NCBI GenBank assembly: GCA_963920705.1
Contig: OY987238.1
Coordinates: 744,001-808,000, forward strand
Length of the DNA: 64,000 nt
DNA from: Odiellus spinosus
Lineage: Eukaryota > Arthropoda > Arachnida > Opiliones > Phalangiidae
Direction of reading: 5' to 3'
The position numbers were made by a program, and so were the translations under genes. The notes below the pieces were generated by a model, which had not been told where the DNA came from, searched no databases, and saw nothing but the letters and a program-made list of their open reading frames with translations. Shown here piece by piece: positions 25,885 to 39,171 of this stretch (position 1 is its first letter; every line of letters begins with the position of its first letter).

Positions 25885-26316
25885 CACATATTTCCCAAGT
25901 ATAGATTCACATATTTCCCAAGTATAGATTCACAAATTTCCGAAGCATAGATTCACAAATTTTCCAAGTATAGATTCACAAATTTTCCAAGTAGAGATTC
26001 ACAAATTTCCCAAATATAGATTCACAAATTTCCCAAGTATAGATTCCAAAATTTTCCAAGTATAGATTCACAAATTATCCAAGTATAGATTCACAAATTA
26101 TCCAAGTATAGATTCACAAATTTTCAAAGTATAGATTCACAAATTTTCCAAGTATAGATTCACAAATTTCCCAAGTATAGATTCACAAATTTCCCAAGTA
26201 TAGATTCACAAATTTTCCAAGTATAGATTCACAAATTTCCCAAGTATAGATCCACCAATTTCCCAAGTATAGATTCACCAATTTCCCAAGTATAGATTCA
26301 CAAATTTCCCAAGTAT

Positions 26317-26867
26317 ACCTGGAAAATTTGTGAATCTATACTTGGGAAATTTGTGAATCTATACTTGGGAAATATGTGAATCTATACTTGGAAAATTTGT
26401 GAATCTATACTTTGAAAATTTGTGAATCTATACTTGGATAATTGGTGGATCTATACTTGGGAAATTTGTGAATCTATACTTGGAAAATTTGTGAATCTAT
26501 ATTTGGGAAATTTGTGAATCTATACTTGGAAAATTTGTGAATCTATACTTGGAAAATTTGTGAATCTATACTTGGGAAATTGGTGGATCTATACTTGGGA
26601 AATTGGTGGATCTATACTTTGCAAATTTTTGAATCTATACTTGGGAAATTTGTGAATCTATACTTGGAAAATTTGTGAATCTCTGCTTGGGAAATTTGTG
26701 AATCTATTCTTGGAAAATTTGTGAATCTATGCTTTGGAAATTTGTGAATCTATACTTGGAAAATTTGTGAATCTATACTTGGAAAATTTGTGAATCTATA
26801 CTTTGGAAATTGGTGAATCTATACTTGGGAAATTGGTGGATCTATACTTGGGAAATTTGTGAATCTA
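26317..26867 (-). repeat. Inverted satellite block (~24 units)
   Basis: Between about 26,317 and 26,867 the + strand carries the reverse complement of the unit (TTTGTGAATCTATACTTGG). The left junction reads AAGTATA then CCTGGAAAATTTG. The right junction reads GAATCTA then CTTTCCGAAGTATAG. Reverse-complemented, its unit order follows about 24,395-24,978: CAGAG unit, GATTCAAAAATTTGCAAAG, paired GATCCACC, ATTATCC, TTTTCAAAG, CATATTT. It lacks about two units relative to that segment. It is the only orientation switch in the window. Confidence 0.93.
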
Positions 26868-29000
26868 CTTTCCGAAGTATAGATTCACAAATTTCCCAAG
26901 TAGAGATTCACAAATTTTCCAAGTATAGATTCACAAATTTCCCAAGTATAGATTCACAAATTTGCAAAGTATAGATCCACCAATTTCCCAAGTATAGATC
27001 CACCAATTTCCCAAGTATAGATTCACAAATTTTCCAAGTATAGATCCACCAATTTCCCAAGTATAGATTCACAAATTTTCCAAGTATAGATTCACAAATT
27101 TCCCAAATATAGATTCACAAATTTTCCAAGTATAGATTCACAAATTTCCCAAGTATAGATTCACAAATTTCCGAAGTATAGATTAACAAATTTCCCAAGT
27201 ATAGATCCACAAATTTCCCAAGTATAGATTGACAAATTTCCCAAGTATAGATTCACAAATTTTCCAAGTATAGATTCACAAATTTCCCAAGTATAGATTC
27301 ACAAATTTTCCAAGTATAGATTCACAAATTTTCCAAGTATAGATTCACAAATTTCCCAAGTATAGATCCACCAATTTCCCAAGTATAGATTCACCAATTT
27401 CCCAAGTATAGATTCACAAATTTCCCAAGTATAGATTCACAAATTTCCCAAATATAGATTCACAAATTTTCCAAGTATAGATTCACAAATTTCCCAAGTA
27501 TAGATCCACCAATTTCCCAAGTATAGATTCACCAATTTCCCAAGTATAGATTCACAAATTTCCCAAGTATAGATTCACAAATTTCCGAAGTATAGATTCA
27601 CAAATTTCCCAAGTATAGATTCACAAATTTCCCAAGTATAGATTCACAAATTTGCAAAGTATAGATCCACCAATTTCCCAAGTATAGATTCACAAATTTT
27701 CCAAGTATAGATCCACCAATTTCCCAAGTATAGATTCACAAATTTTCCAAGTATAGATTCACAAATTTTCCAAGTATAGATTCACAAATTTCCCAAATAT
27801 AGATTCACAAATTTTCCAAGTATAGATTCACAAATTTCCCAAGTATAGATTCACAAATTTCCGAGGTATAGATCCACAAATTTCCCAAGTATAGATTGAC
27901 AAATTTCCCAAGCATAGATTCACAAATTTTCCAAGTATAGATTCACAAATTTTCCAAGTATAGATTCACAAATTTCCCAAGTATAGATCCACAAATTTTC
28001 CAAGTATAGATTCACCAATTTCCCAAGTATAGATTCACAAATTTCCCAAGTATAGATTCACAAATTTCCGAAGTATAGATTCACAAATTTCCCAAGTAGA
28101 GATTCACAAATTTTCCAAGTATAGATTCACAAATTTCCCAAGTATAGATTCACAAATTTGCAAAGTATAGATCCACCAATTTCCCAAGTATAGATCCACC
28201 AATTTCCCAAGTATAGATTCACAAATTTTCCAAGTATAGATTCACAAATTTTCCAAGTATAGATTGACAAATTTCCCAAGTTAAGATTCACAAATTTTCC
28301 AAGTATAGATTCACAAATTTCCCAAGTATAGATTCACAAATTTTCAAAGTTTAGATTCACAAATTTTCCAAGTATAGATTCACAAATTTTCTAAGTATAG
28401 ATTCACAAATTTCCCAAGCAGAGATTCACAAATTTTCCAAGTATAGATTCACAAATTTCCCAAGTATAGATTCAAAAATTTGCAAAGTATAGATCCACCA
28501 ATTTCCCAAGTATAGATCCACCAATTTCCCAAGTATAGATTCACAAATTTTCCAAGTATAGATTCACAAATTTCCCAAGTATAGATCCACCAATTATCCA
28601 AGTATAGATTCACAAATTTTCAAAGTATAGATTCACAAATTTTCCAAGTATAGATTCACAAATTTCCCAAGTATAGATTCACAAATTTCCCAAGTATAGA
28701 TTCACAAATTTCCCAAGTATAGATCCACCAAATTCCCAAGTATAGATTCACATATTTCCCAAGTATAGATTCACAAATTTCCCAAGTATAGATTCACAAA
28801 TTTCCCAAGTATAGATTCACAAATTTTCCAAGTATAGATTCACAAATTTCCCAAGTATAGATTCACAAATTTCCCAAGTATAGATTCACAAATTTTCCAA
28901 GTATAGATTCACAAATTTCCCAAGTATAGATTCACAAATTTCCCAAGTATAGATTCACAAATTTCCCAAGTATAGATCCACCAATTTCCCAAGTATAGAT
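26868..29000 (+). repeat. Insert-free satellite stretch after the inversion
   Basis: Normal + orientation units resume with TTTCCGAAG. The order includes repeated GATCCACC/GATTCACC pairs, a GATTAAC unit near 27,183, TTCCGAGG near 27,865, AGTTAAG near 28,281 and a second CAGAG unit near 28,427. The unit GATCCACCAAATTCCC near 28,725 recurs near 34,845. No insert and no gene. Confidence 0.85.
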
Positions 29001-29729
29001 TCACATATTTCCCAAGTATAGATTCACAAATTTCCCAAGTATAGATTCACAAATTTCCCAAGTATAGATTCACAAATTTTCCAAGTATAGATTCACAAAT
29101 TTTCCAAGTATAGATTCACAAATTTCCCAAGCATAGATTCACAAATTTTCCAAGTATAGATTCAAAAATTTCCCAAGCATAGATTCATAAATTTCCCAAG
29201 TAGAGATTCACAAATTTTCCAAGTATAGATTCACAAATTTCCCAAGTATAGATACACAAATTTGCAAAGTATAGATCCACCAATTTCCCAAGTATAGATC
29301 CACCAATTTCCCAAGTATAGATTCACAAATTTTCCAAGTATAGATTCACAAATTTTCCAAGTATAGATTCACAAATTTCCCAAATATAGATTCACGAATT
29401 TTCCAAGTATAGATTCACAAATTTCCCAAGTATAGATTCACAAATTTCCGAAGTATAGATTCACAAATTTCCCAAGTATAGATCCACAAATTTCCCAAGT
29501 ATAGATTGACAAATTTCTCAAGTATAGATTCACAAATTTTCCAAGTATAGATTCACAAATTTCCCAAGTATAGATTCACAAATTTTCAAAGTTTAGATTC
29601 AAAAATTTTCCAAGTATAGATTCACAAATTTTCCAAGTATAGATTCACAAATTTCCCAAGTATAGATTCACAAATTTCCCAAGTATAGATCCACCAATTT
29701 CACAAATATATCCACCAATTTCCCAAGTA

Positions 29730-29800
29730 TTCAATTCAATTCAATTCAATTTAATTAAGTCCAACTTTGATACACTTCAGGTTATACAGTTCAAATATAA
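29730..29800 (+). repeat. Non-satellite insert, copy 8 (71 bp)
   Basis: 71-bp form with the new upstream flank TTTCACAAATATATCCACC and the downstream 2-bp deletion (CACATTTCCC). Confidence 0.95.
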
Positions 29801-31308
29801 CACATTTCCCAAGTATAGATTCACATATTTCCCAAGTATAGATTCACAAATTTCCGAAGCATAGATTCACAAATTTTCCAAGTATAGATTCACAAATTTT
29901 CCAAGTATAGATTCACAAATTTCCCAAATATAGATTCACAAATTTCCCAAGTATAGATTCCAAAATTTTCCAAGTATAGATTCACAAATTATCCAAGTAT
30001 AGATTCACAAATTATCCAAGTATAGATTCACAAATTTTCAAAGTATAGATTCACAAATTTTCCAAGCATAGATTCACATATTTCCCAAGTATAGATTCAC
30101 AAATTTCCCAAGTATAGATCCACCAATTTCCCAAGTATAGATTTACCAATTTCCCAAGTATAGATTCACAAATTTCCCAAGTATAGATTCACAAATTTCC
30201 GAAGTATAGATTCACAAATTTTCCAAGTATAGATTCACAAATTTTCCAAGTATAGATTCACAAATTTTCCAAGTATAGATTCTCAAATTTCCCAAGTATA
30301 GATTCACAAATTTCCCAAGTAGAGATTCACAAATTTTCCAAGTATAGATTCACAAATTTCCCAAGTATAGATTCACAAATTTGCAAAGTATAGATCCACC
30401 AATTTCCCAAGTATAGATCCACCAATTTCCCAAGTATAGATTCACAAATTTTCCAAGTATAGATTCACAAATTTTCCAAGTATAGATTCACAAATTTCCC
30501 AAATATAGATTCACAAATTTCCCAAGTATAGATTCACAAATTTCCCAAGTATAGATCCACCAATTTCCCAAGTATAGATTCACATATTTCCCAAGTATAG
30601 ATTCACAAATTTCCCAAGTATAGATTCACAAATTTCCCAAGTATAGATTCACAAATTTTCCAAGTATAGATTCACAAATTTTCCAAGTATAGATTCACAA
30701 ATTTCACAAGCATAGATTCACAAATTTTCCAAGTATAGATTCACAAATTTCCCAAGCATAGATTCATAAATTTCCCAAGTAGAGATTCACAAATTTTCCA
30801 AGTATAGATTCACAAATTTCCCAAGTATAGATACACAAATTTGCAAAGTATAGATCCACCAATTTCCCAAGTATAGATCCACCAATTTCCCAAGTATAGA
30901 TTCACAAATTTTCCAAGTATAGATTCACAAATTTTCCAAGTATAGATTCACAAATTTCCCAAATATAGATTCACAAATTTTCCAAGTATAGATTCACAAA
31001 TTTCCCAAGTATAGATTCACAAATTTCCGAAGTATAGATTCACAAATTTCCCAAGTATAGATCCACAAATTTCCCAAGTATAGATTGACAAATTTCTCAA
31101 GTATAGATTCACAAATTTTCCAAGTATAGATTCACAAATTTCCCAAGTATAGATTCACAAATTTTCAAAGTTTAGATTCACAAATTTTCCAAGTATAGAT
31201 TCACAAATTTTCCAAGTATAGATTCACAAATTTCCCAAGTATAGATTCACAAATTTCCCAAGTATAGATCCACCAATTTCACAAATATATCCACCAATTT
31301 CCCAAGTA

Positions 31309-31374
31309 TTCAATTCAATTCAATTTAATTAAGTCCAACTTTGATACACTTCAGGTTATACAGTTCAAATATAA
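31309..31374 (+). repeat. Non-satellite insert, copy 9 (66 bp)
   Basis: One TTCAA pentamer fewer than the 71-bp form; the rest is unchanged. It shares the CACATTTCCC deletion with copies 8 and 10. Confidence 0.95.
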
Positions 31375-34300
31375 CACATTTCCCAAGTATAGATTCACAT
31401 ATTTCCCAAGTATAGATTCACAAATTTCCGAAGCATAGATTCACAAATTTTCCAAGTATAGATTCACAAATTTTCCAAGTATAGATTCACAAATTTCCCA
31501 AATATAGATTCACAAATTTCCCAAGTATAGATTCCAAAATTTTCCAAGTATAGATTCACAAATTATCCAAGTATAGATTCACAAATTATCCAAGTATAGA
31601 TTCACAAATTTTCAAAGTATAGATTCACAAATTTTCCAAGCATAGATTCACAAATTTCCCAAGTATAGATTCACAAATTTCCCAAGTATAGATCCACCAA
31701 TTTCCCAAGTATAGATTTACCAATTTCCCAAGTATAGATTCACAAATTTCCCAAGTATAGATTCACAAATTTCCGAAGTATAGATTCACAAATTTTCCAA
31801 GTATAGATTCACAAATTTTCCAAGTATAGATTCACAAATTTTCCAAGTATAGATTCACAAATTTCCCAAGTAGAGATTCACAAATTTTCCAAGTATAGAT
31901 TCACAAATTTCCCAAGTATAGATTCACAAATTTGCAAAGTATAGATCCACCAATTTCCCAAGTATAGATCCACCAATTTCCCAAGTATAGATTCACAAAT
32001 TTTCCAAGTATAGATTCACAAATTTTCCAAGTATAGATTCACAAATTTCCCAAATATAGATTCACAAATTTCCCAAGTATAGATTCACAAATTTCCCAAG
32101 TATAGATCCACCAATTTCCCAAGTATAGATTCACATATTTCCCAAGTATAGATTCACAAATTTCCCAAGTATAGATTCACAAATTTCCCAAGTATAGATT
32201 CACAAATTTTCCAAGTATAGATTCACAAATTTTCCAAGTATAGATTCACAAATTTCCCAAGCATAGATTCACAAATTTTCCAAGTATAGATTCACAAATT
32301 TCCCAAGCATAGATTCATAAATTTCCCAAGTAGAGATTCACAAATTTTCCAAGTATAGATTCACAAATTTCCCAAGTATAGATACACAAATTTGCAAAGT
32401 ATAGATCCACTAATTTCCCTATTATAGATCCACCAATTTCCCAAGTATAGATTCACAAATTTTCCAAGTATAGATTCACAAATTTTCCAAGTACAGATTC
32501 ACAAATTTCCCAAATATAGATTCACAAATTTTCCAAGTATAGATTCACAAATTTCTCAAGTATAGATTCACAAATTTCCGAAGTATAGATTCACAAATTT
32601 CCCAAGTATAGATCCACAAATTTCCCAAGTATAGATTGACAAATTTCCCAAGTTAAGATTCACAAATTTTCCAAGTATAGATTCACAAATTTCCCAAGTA
32701 TAGATTCACAAATTTTCAAAGTTTAGATTCACAAATTTTCCAAGTATAGATTCACAAATTTTCTAAGTATAGATTCACAAATTTCCCAAGCAGAGATTCA
32801 CAAATTTTCCAAGTATAGATTCACAAATTTCCCAAGTATAGATTCAAAAATTTGCAAAGTATAGATCCACCAATTTCCCAAGTATAGATCCACCAATTTC
32901 CCAAGTATAGATTCACAAATTTTCCAAGTATAGATTCACAAATTTTCCAAGTATAGATTCACAAATTTCCCAAATATAGATTCACAAATTTTCCAAGTAT
33001 AGATTCACAAATTTCCCAAGTATAGATCCACCAATTTCCCAAGTATAGATTCACCAATTTCCCAAGTATAGATTCACAAATTTCCCAAGTATAGATTCAC
33101 AAATTTCCGAAGTATAGATTCACAAATTTCCCAAGTAGAGATTCACAAATTTTCCAAGTATAGATTCACAAATTTCCCAAGTATAGATTCACAAATTTGC
33201 AAAGTATAGATCCACCAATTTCCAAAGTATAGATCCACCAATTTCCCAAGTATAGATTCACAAATTTTCCAAGTATAGATTCACAAATTTTCCAAGTATA
33301 GATTCACAAATTTCCCAAGTATAGATTCACAAATTTTCCTAGTATAGATTCACAAATTTTCCAAGTATAGATTCACAAATTTCCCAAGTATAGATCCACC
33401 AATTTCCCAAGTATAGATTCACCAATTTCCCAAGTATAGATTCACAAATTTCCCAAGTATAGATTCACAAATTTCCCAAATATAGATTCACAAATTTTCC
33501 AAGTATAGATTCACAAATTTCCCAAGTATAGATCCACCAATTTCCCAAGTATAGATTCACCAATTTCCCAAGTATAGATTCACAAATTTCCCAAGTATAG
33601 ATTCACAAATTTCCGAAGTATAGATTCACAAATTTCCCAAGTATAGATTCACAAATTTCCCAAGTATAGATTCACAAATTTGCAAAGTATAGATCCACCA
33701 ATTTCCCAAGTATAGATCCACCAATTTCCCAAGTATAGATTCACAAATTTTCCAAGTATAGATCCACCAATTTCCCAAGTATAGATTCACAAATTTTCCA
33801 AGTATAGATTCACAAATTTTCCAAGTATAGATTCACAAATTTCCCAAATATAGATTCACAAATTTTCCAAGTATAGATTCACAAATTTCCCAAGTATAGA
33901 TTCACAAATTTCCGAAGTATAGATCCACAAATTTCCCAAGTATAGATTGACAAATTTCCCAAGTATAGATTCACAAATTTTCCAAGTATAGATTCACAAA
34001 TTTCCCAAGTATAGATTCACAAATTTTCCAAGTATAGATTCACAAATTTTCCAAGTATAGATTCACAAATTTCCCAAGTATAGATCCACCAATTTCCCAA
34101 GTATAGATTCACCAATTTCCCAAGTATAGATTCACAAATTTCCCAAGTATAGATTCACAAATTTCCGAAGTATAGATTCACAAATTTCCGAAGTATAGAT
34201 TCACAAATTTCCCAAGTAGAGATTCACAAATTTTCCAAGTATAGATTCACAAATTTCCCAAGTATAGATTCACAAATTTGCAAAGTATAGATCCACCAAT

Positions 34301-35779
34301 TTCCCAAGTATAGATCCACCAATTTCCCAAGTATAGATTCACAAATTTTCCAAGTATAGATTCACAAATTTTCCAAGTATAGATTCACAAATTTCCCAAA
34401 TATAGATTCACAAATTTTCCAAGTATAGATTCACAAATTTCCCAAGTATAGATTCACTAATTTCCGAAGTATAGATTCAAAAATTTCCCAAGTATAGATC
34501 CACAAATTTCCCAAGTATATATTGACAAATTTCCCAAGTATAGATTCTCAAATTTTCCAAGTATAGATTCTCAAATTTCCCAAGTATAGATTCACAAATT
34601 TTCCAAGTATAGATTCACAAATTTTCCAAGTATAGATTCACAAATTTTCCAAGTATAGATTCACAAATTTCCCAAGTATAGATTCACAAATTTCCCAAGT
34701 ATAGATCCACCAATTATCCAAGTATAGATTCACAAATTTTCAAAGTATAGATTCACAAATTTTCCAAGTATAGATTCACAAATTTCCCAAGTATAGATTC
34801 ACAAATTTCCCAAGTATAGATTCACAAATTTCCCAAGTATAGATCCACCAAATTCCCAAGTATAGATTCACATATTTCCCAAGTATAGATTCACAAATTT
34901 CCCAAGTATAGATTCACAAATTTCCCAAGTATAGATTCACAAATTTTCCAGTATAGATTCACAAATTTCCCAAGTATAGATTCACAAATTTCCCAAGTAT
35001 AGATTCACAAATTTTCCAAGTATAGATTCACAAATTTCCCAAGTATAGATTCACAAATTTCCCAAGTATAGATTCACAAATTTCCCAAGTATAGATCCAC
35101 CAATTTTCCAAGTATAGATTCACAAATTTTTCAAGTATAGATTCACAAATTTCCCAAGCATAGATTCACAAATTTTCCAAGTATAGATTCACAAATTTCC
35201 CAAGCATAGATTCATAAATTTCCCAAGTAGAGATTCACAAATTTTCCAAGTATAGATTCACAAATTTCCCAAGTATAGATACACAAATTTGCAAAGTATA
35301 GATCCACCAATTTCCCAAGTATAGATCCACCAATTTCCCAAGTATAGATTCACAAATTTTCCAAGTATAGATTCACAAATTTTCCAAGTATAGATTCACA
35401 AATTTCCCAAATATAGATTCACAAAGTTTCCAAGTATAGATTCACAAATTTCCCAAGTATAGATTCACAAATTTTCAAAGTATAGATTCACAAATTTTCC
35501 AAGTATAGATTCACAAATTTCCCAAATATAGATTCACAAATTTCCCAAGTATAGATTCCAAAATTTTCCAAGTATAGATTCACAAATTATCCAAGTATAG
35601 ATTCACAAATTTCCCAAGTATAGATTCACAAATTTTCAAAGTTTAGATTCACAAATTTTCCAAGTATAGATTCACAAATTTTCCAAGTATAGATTCACAA
35701 ATTTCCCAAGTATAGATTCACAAATTTCCCTAGTATAGATCCACCAATTTCACAAATATATCCACCAATTTCCCAAGTA

Positions 35780-35845
35780 TTCAATTCAATTCAATTTAAT
35801 TAAGTCCAACTTTGATACACTTCAGGTTATACAGTTCAAATATAA
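35780..35845 (+). repeat. Non-satellite insert, copy 10 (66 bp)
   Basis: Same 66-bp form and same CACATTTCCC downstream deletion as the copy at 31,309. Confidence 0.95.
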
Positions 35846-36454
35846 CACATTTCCCAAGTATAGATTCACATATTTCCCAAGTATAGATTCACAAATTTCC
35901 GAAGCATAGATTCACAAATTTTCCAAGTATAGATTCACAAATTTTCCAAGTATAGATTCACAAATTTCCCAAATATAGATTCACAAATTTCCCAAGTATA
36001 GATTCCAAAATTTTCCAAGTATAGATTCACAAATTATCCAAGTATAGATTCACAAATTATCCAAGTATAGATTCACAAATTTTCAAAGTATAGATTCACA
36101 AATTTTCCAAGCATAGATTCACAAATTTCCCAAGTATAGATTCACAAATTTCCCAAGTATAGATCCACCAATTTCCCAAGTATAGATTTACCAATTTCCC
36201 AAGTATAGATTCACAAATTTCCCAAGTATAGATTCACAAATTTCCGAAGTATAGATTCACAAATTTTCCAAGTATAGATTCACAAATTTTCCAAGTATAG
36301 ATTCACAAATTTTCCAAGTATAGATTCTCAAATTTCCCAAGTATAGATTCACAAATTTCCCAAGTAGAGATTCACAAATTTTCCAAGTATAGATTCACAA
36401 ATTTCCCAAGTATAGATTCACAAATTTGCAAAGTATAGATCCACCAATTTCCCA

Positions 36455-37810
36455 AGTATAGATCCACCAATTTCCCAAGTATAGATTCACAAATTTTCCA
36501 AGTATAGATTCACAAATTTTCCAAGTATAGATTCACAAATTTCCCAAATATAGATTCACAAATTTCCCAAGTATAGATTCACAAATTTCCCAAGTATAGA
36601 TCCACCAATTTCCCAAGTATAGATTCACATATTTCCCAAGTATAGATTCACAAATTTCCCAAGTATAGATTCACAAATTTCCCAAGTATAGATTCACAAA
36701 TTTTCCAAGTATAGATTCACAAATTTTCCAAGTATAGATTCACAAATTTCCCAAGCATAGATTCACAAATTTTCCAAGTATAGATTCACAAATTTCCCAA
36801 GCATAGATTCATAAATTTCCCAAGTAGAGATTCACAAATTTTCCAAGTATAGATTCACAAATTTCCCAAGTATAGATACACAAATTTGCAAAGTATAGAT
36901 CCACCAATTTCCCTATTATAGATCCACCAATTTCCCAAGTATAGATTCACAAATTTTCCAAGTATAGATTCACAAATTTTCCAAGTATAGATTCACAAAT
37001 TTCCCAAATATAGATTCACAAATTTTCCAAGTATAGATTCACAAATTTCTCAAGTATAGATTCACAAATTTCCGAAGTATAGATTCACAAATTTCCCAAG
37101 TATAGATCCACAAATTTCCCAAGTATAGATTGACAAATTTCCCAAGTTAAGATTCACAAATTTTCCAAGTATAGATTCACAAATTTCCCAAGTATAGATT
37201 CACAAATTTTCAAAGTTTAGAATCACAAATTTTCCAAGTATAGATTCACAAATTTTCCAAGTATAGATTCACAAATTTCCCAAGTATAGATTCACAAATT
37301 TCCCAAGTATAGATCCACCAATTTCACAAATATATCCACCAATTTCCCAAGTATTCAATTCAATTCAATTCAATTTAATTTAATTAAGTCCAACTTTGAT
37401 ACACTTCAGGTTATACAGTTCAAATATAACACATATTTCCCAAGTATAGATTCACATATTTCCCAAGTATAGATTCACAAATTTCCGAAGCATAGATTCA
37501 CAAATTTTCCAAGTATAGATTCACAAATTTTCCAAGTATAGATTCACAAATTTCCCAAATATAGATTCACAAATTTCCCAAGTATAGATTCCAAAATTTT
37601 CCAAGTATAGATTCACAAATTATCCAAGTATAAATTCACAAATTATCCAAGTATAGATTCACAAATTTTCAAAGTATAGATTCACAAATTTTCCAAGTAT
37701 AGATTCACAAATTTCCCAAGTATAGATTCACAAATTTCCCAAGTATAGATTCACAAATTTTCCAAGTATAGATTCACAAATTTTCCAAGTATAGATTCAC
37801 AAATTTTCCA
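36455..37810 (+). repeat. 1,356-bp tandem duplication, copy A
   Basis: Repeats at 37,811 with offset 1,356 bp up to the insert and 1,361 after it, because copy B's insert is 5 bp longer. Shared rare units include CCCTATTATAG (36,911 and 38,267) and AGTTAAG. Differences include TTTAGAATCAC near 37,218, absent in copy B. Confidence 0.85.
37354..37429 (+). repeat. Non-satellite insert, copy 11 (76 bp)
   Basis: 76-bp form: a second TTTAA step gives TTTAATTTAATTAAG. The downstream flank is the intact CACATATTTCCC. It lies 479 bp after the GATACAC marker at 36,875. Confidence 0.95.
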
Positions 37811-39171
37811 AGTATAGATTCACCAATTTCCCAAGTATAGATTCACAAATTTTCCAAGTATAGATTCACAAATTTTCCAAGTAAAGATTCACAAATTTCC
37901 CAAATATAGATTCACAAATTTCCCAAGTATAGATTCACAAATTTCCCAAGTATAGATCCACCAATTTCCCAAGTATAGATTCACATATTTCCCAAGTATA
38001 GATTCACAAATTTCCCAAGTATAGATTCACAAATTTCCCAAGTATAGATTCACAAATTTTCCAAGTATAGATTCACAAATTTTCCAAGTATAGATTCACA
38101 AATTTCCCAAGCATAGATTCACAAATTTTCCAAGTATAGATTCACAAATTTCCCAAGCATAGATTCATAAATTTCCCAAGTAGAGATTCACAAATTATCC
38201 AAGCATAGATTCACAAATTTCCCAAGTATAGATACACAAATTTGCAAAGTATAGATCCACCAATTTCCCTATTATAGATCCACCAATTTCCCAAGTATAG
38301 ATTCACAAATTTTCCAAGTATAGATTCACAAATTTTCCAAGTATAGATTCACAAATTTCCCAAATATAGATTCACAAATTTTCCAAGTATAGATTCACAA
38401 ATTTCTCAAGTATAGATTCACAAATTTCCGAAGTATAGATTCACAAATTTCCCAAGTATAGATCCACAAATTTCCCAAGTATAGATTGACAAATTTCCCA
38501 AGTTAAGATTCACAAATTTTCCAAGTATAGATTCACAAATTTCCCAAGTATAGATTCACAAATTTTCAAAGTTTAGATTCACAAATTTTCCAAGTATAGA
38601 TTCACAAATTTTCCAAGTATAGATTCACAAATTTCCCAAGTATAGATTCACAAATTTCCCAAGTATAGATCCACCAATTTCACAAATATATCCACCAATT
38701 TCCCAAGTATTCAATTCAATTCAATTCAATTCAATTTAATTTAATTAAGTCCAACTTTGATACACTTCAGGTTATACAGTTCAAATATAACACATATTTC
38801 CCAAGTATAGATTCACATATTTCCCAAGTATAGATTCACAAATTTCCGAAGCATAGATTCACAAATTTTCCAAGTATAGATTCACAAATTTTCCAAGTAT
38901 AGATTCACAAATTTCCCAAATATAGATTCACAAATTTCCCAAGTATAGATTCCAAAATTTTCCAAGTATAGATTCACAAATTATCCAAGTATAAATTCAC
39001 AAATTATCCAAGTATAGATTCACAAATTTTCAAAGTATAGATTCACAAATTTTCCAAGTATAGATTCACAAATTTCCCAAGTATAGATTCACAAATTTCC
39101 CAAGTATAGATTCACAAATTTTCCAAGTATAGATTCACAAATTTTCCAAGTATAGATTCACAAATTTTCCA
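37811..39171 (+). repeat. 1,356-bp tandem duplication, copy B
   Basis: Second copy of 36,455-37,810. It carries GTAAAG near 37,883 and ATTATCCAAGCATAG near 38,195 as private changes. Its insert gained one further TTCAA pentamer. Confidence 0.85.
38710..38790 (+). repeat. Non-satellite insert, copy 12 (81 bp)
   Basis: Longest form: five leading TTCAA-type pentamers and the doubled TTTAA. It lies 479 bp after the GATACAC marker at 38,231. Confidence 0.95.

Larger units (their letters stand above)
23351..26316 (+). repeat. Insert-bearing HORs, ~1.9-kb step
   Basis: Two insert-bearing HOR copies; the inserts at 23,911 and 25,814 are 1,903 bp apart. The GATACAC marker lies at 23,432 (479 bp before its insert) and near 25,288. 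The second copy has lost four units around 25,270, where CCCAAATATAGATACAC replaces a longer run. The rare CAGAG unit at about 24,617 matters because the inverted block downstream carries the same variant. An open - strand frame at 25,246-25,479 is chance. Confidence 0.85.
29001..36454 (+). repeat. Insert-bearing HORs with 66-71 bp inserts
   Basis: Holds three inserts (29,730; 31,309; 35,780), all followed by CACATTTCCC, a 2-bp deletion from the CACATATTTCCC seen elsewhere. This shared defect groups the three as one lineage. GATACAC markers at 29,251 and 30,830 precede their inserts by exactly 479 bp. Between 31.4 and 35.7 kb the insert is absent, although the GATACAC marker recurs near 32,381. 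A 22-bp unit (TTTTCCAGTATAG) lies near 34,950. Confidence 0.85.

Noticed and set aside
26317..26867. Inverted block as an inverted-repeat mobile element
   Set aside because: Both sequence and unit order are ordinary satellite in reverse; no extra sequence or gene lies at the junctions.
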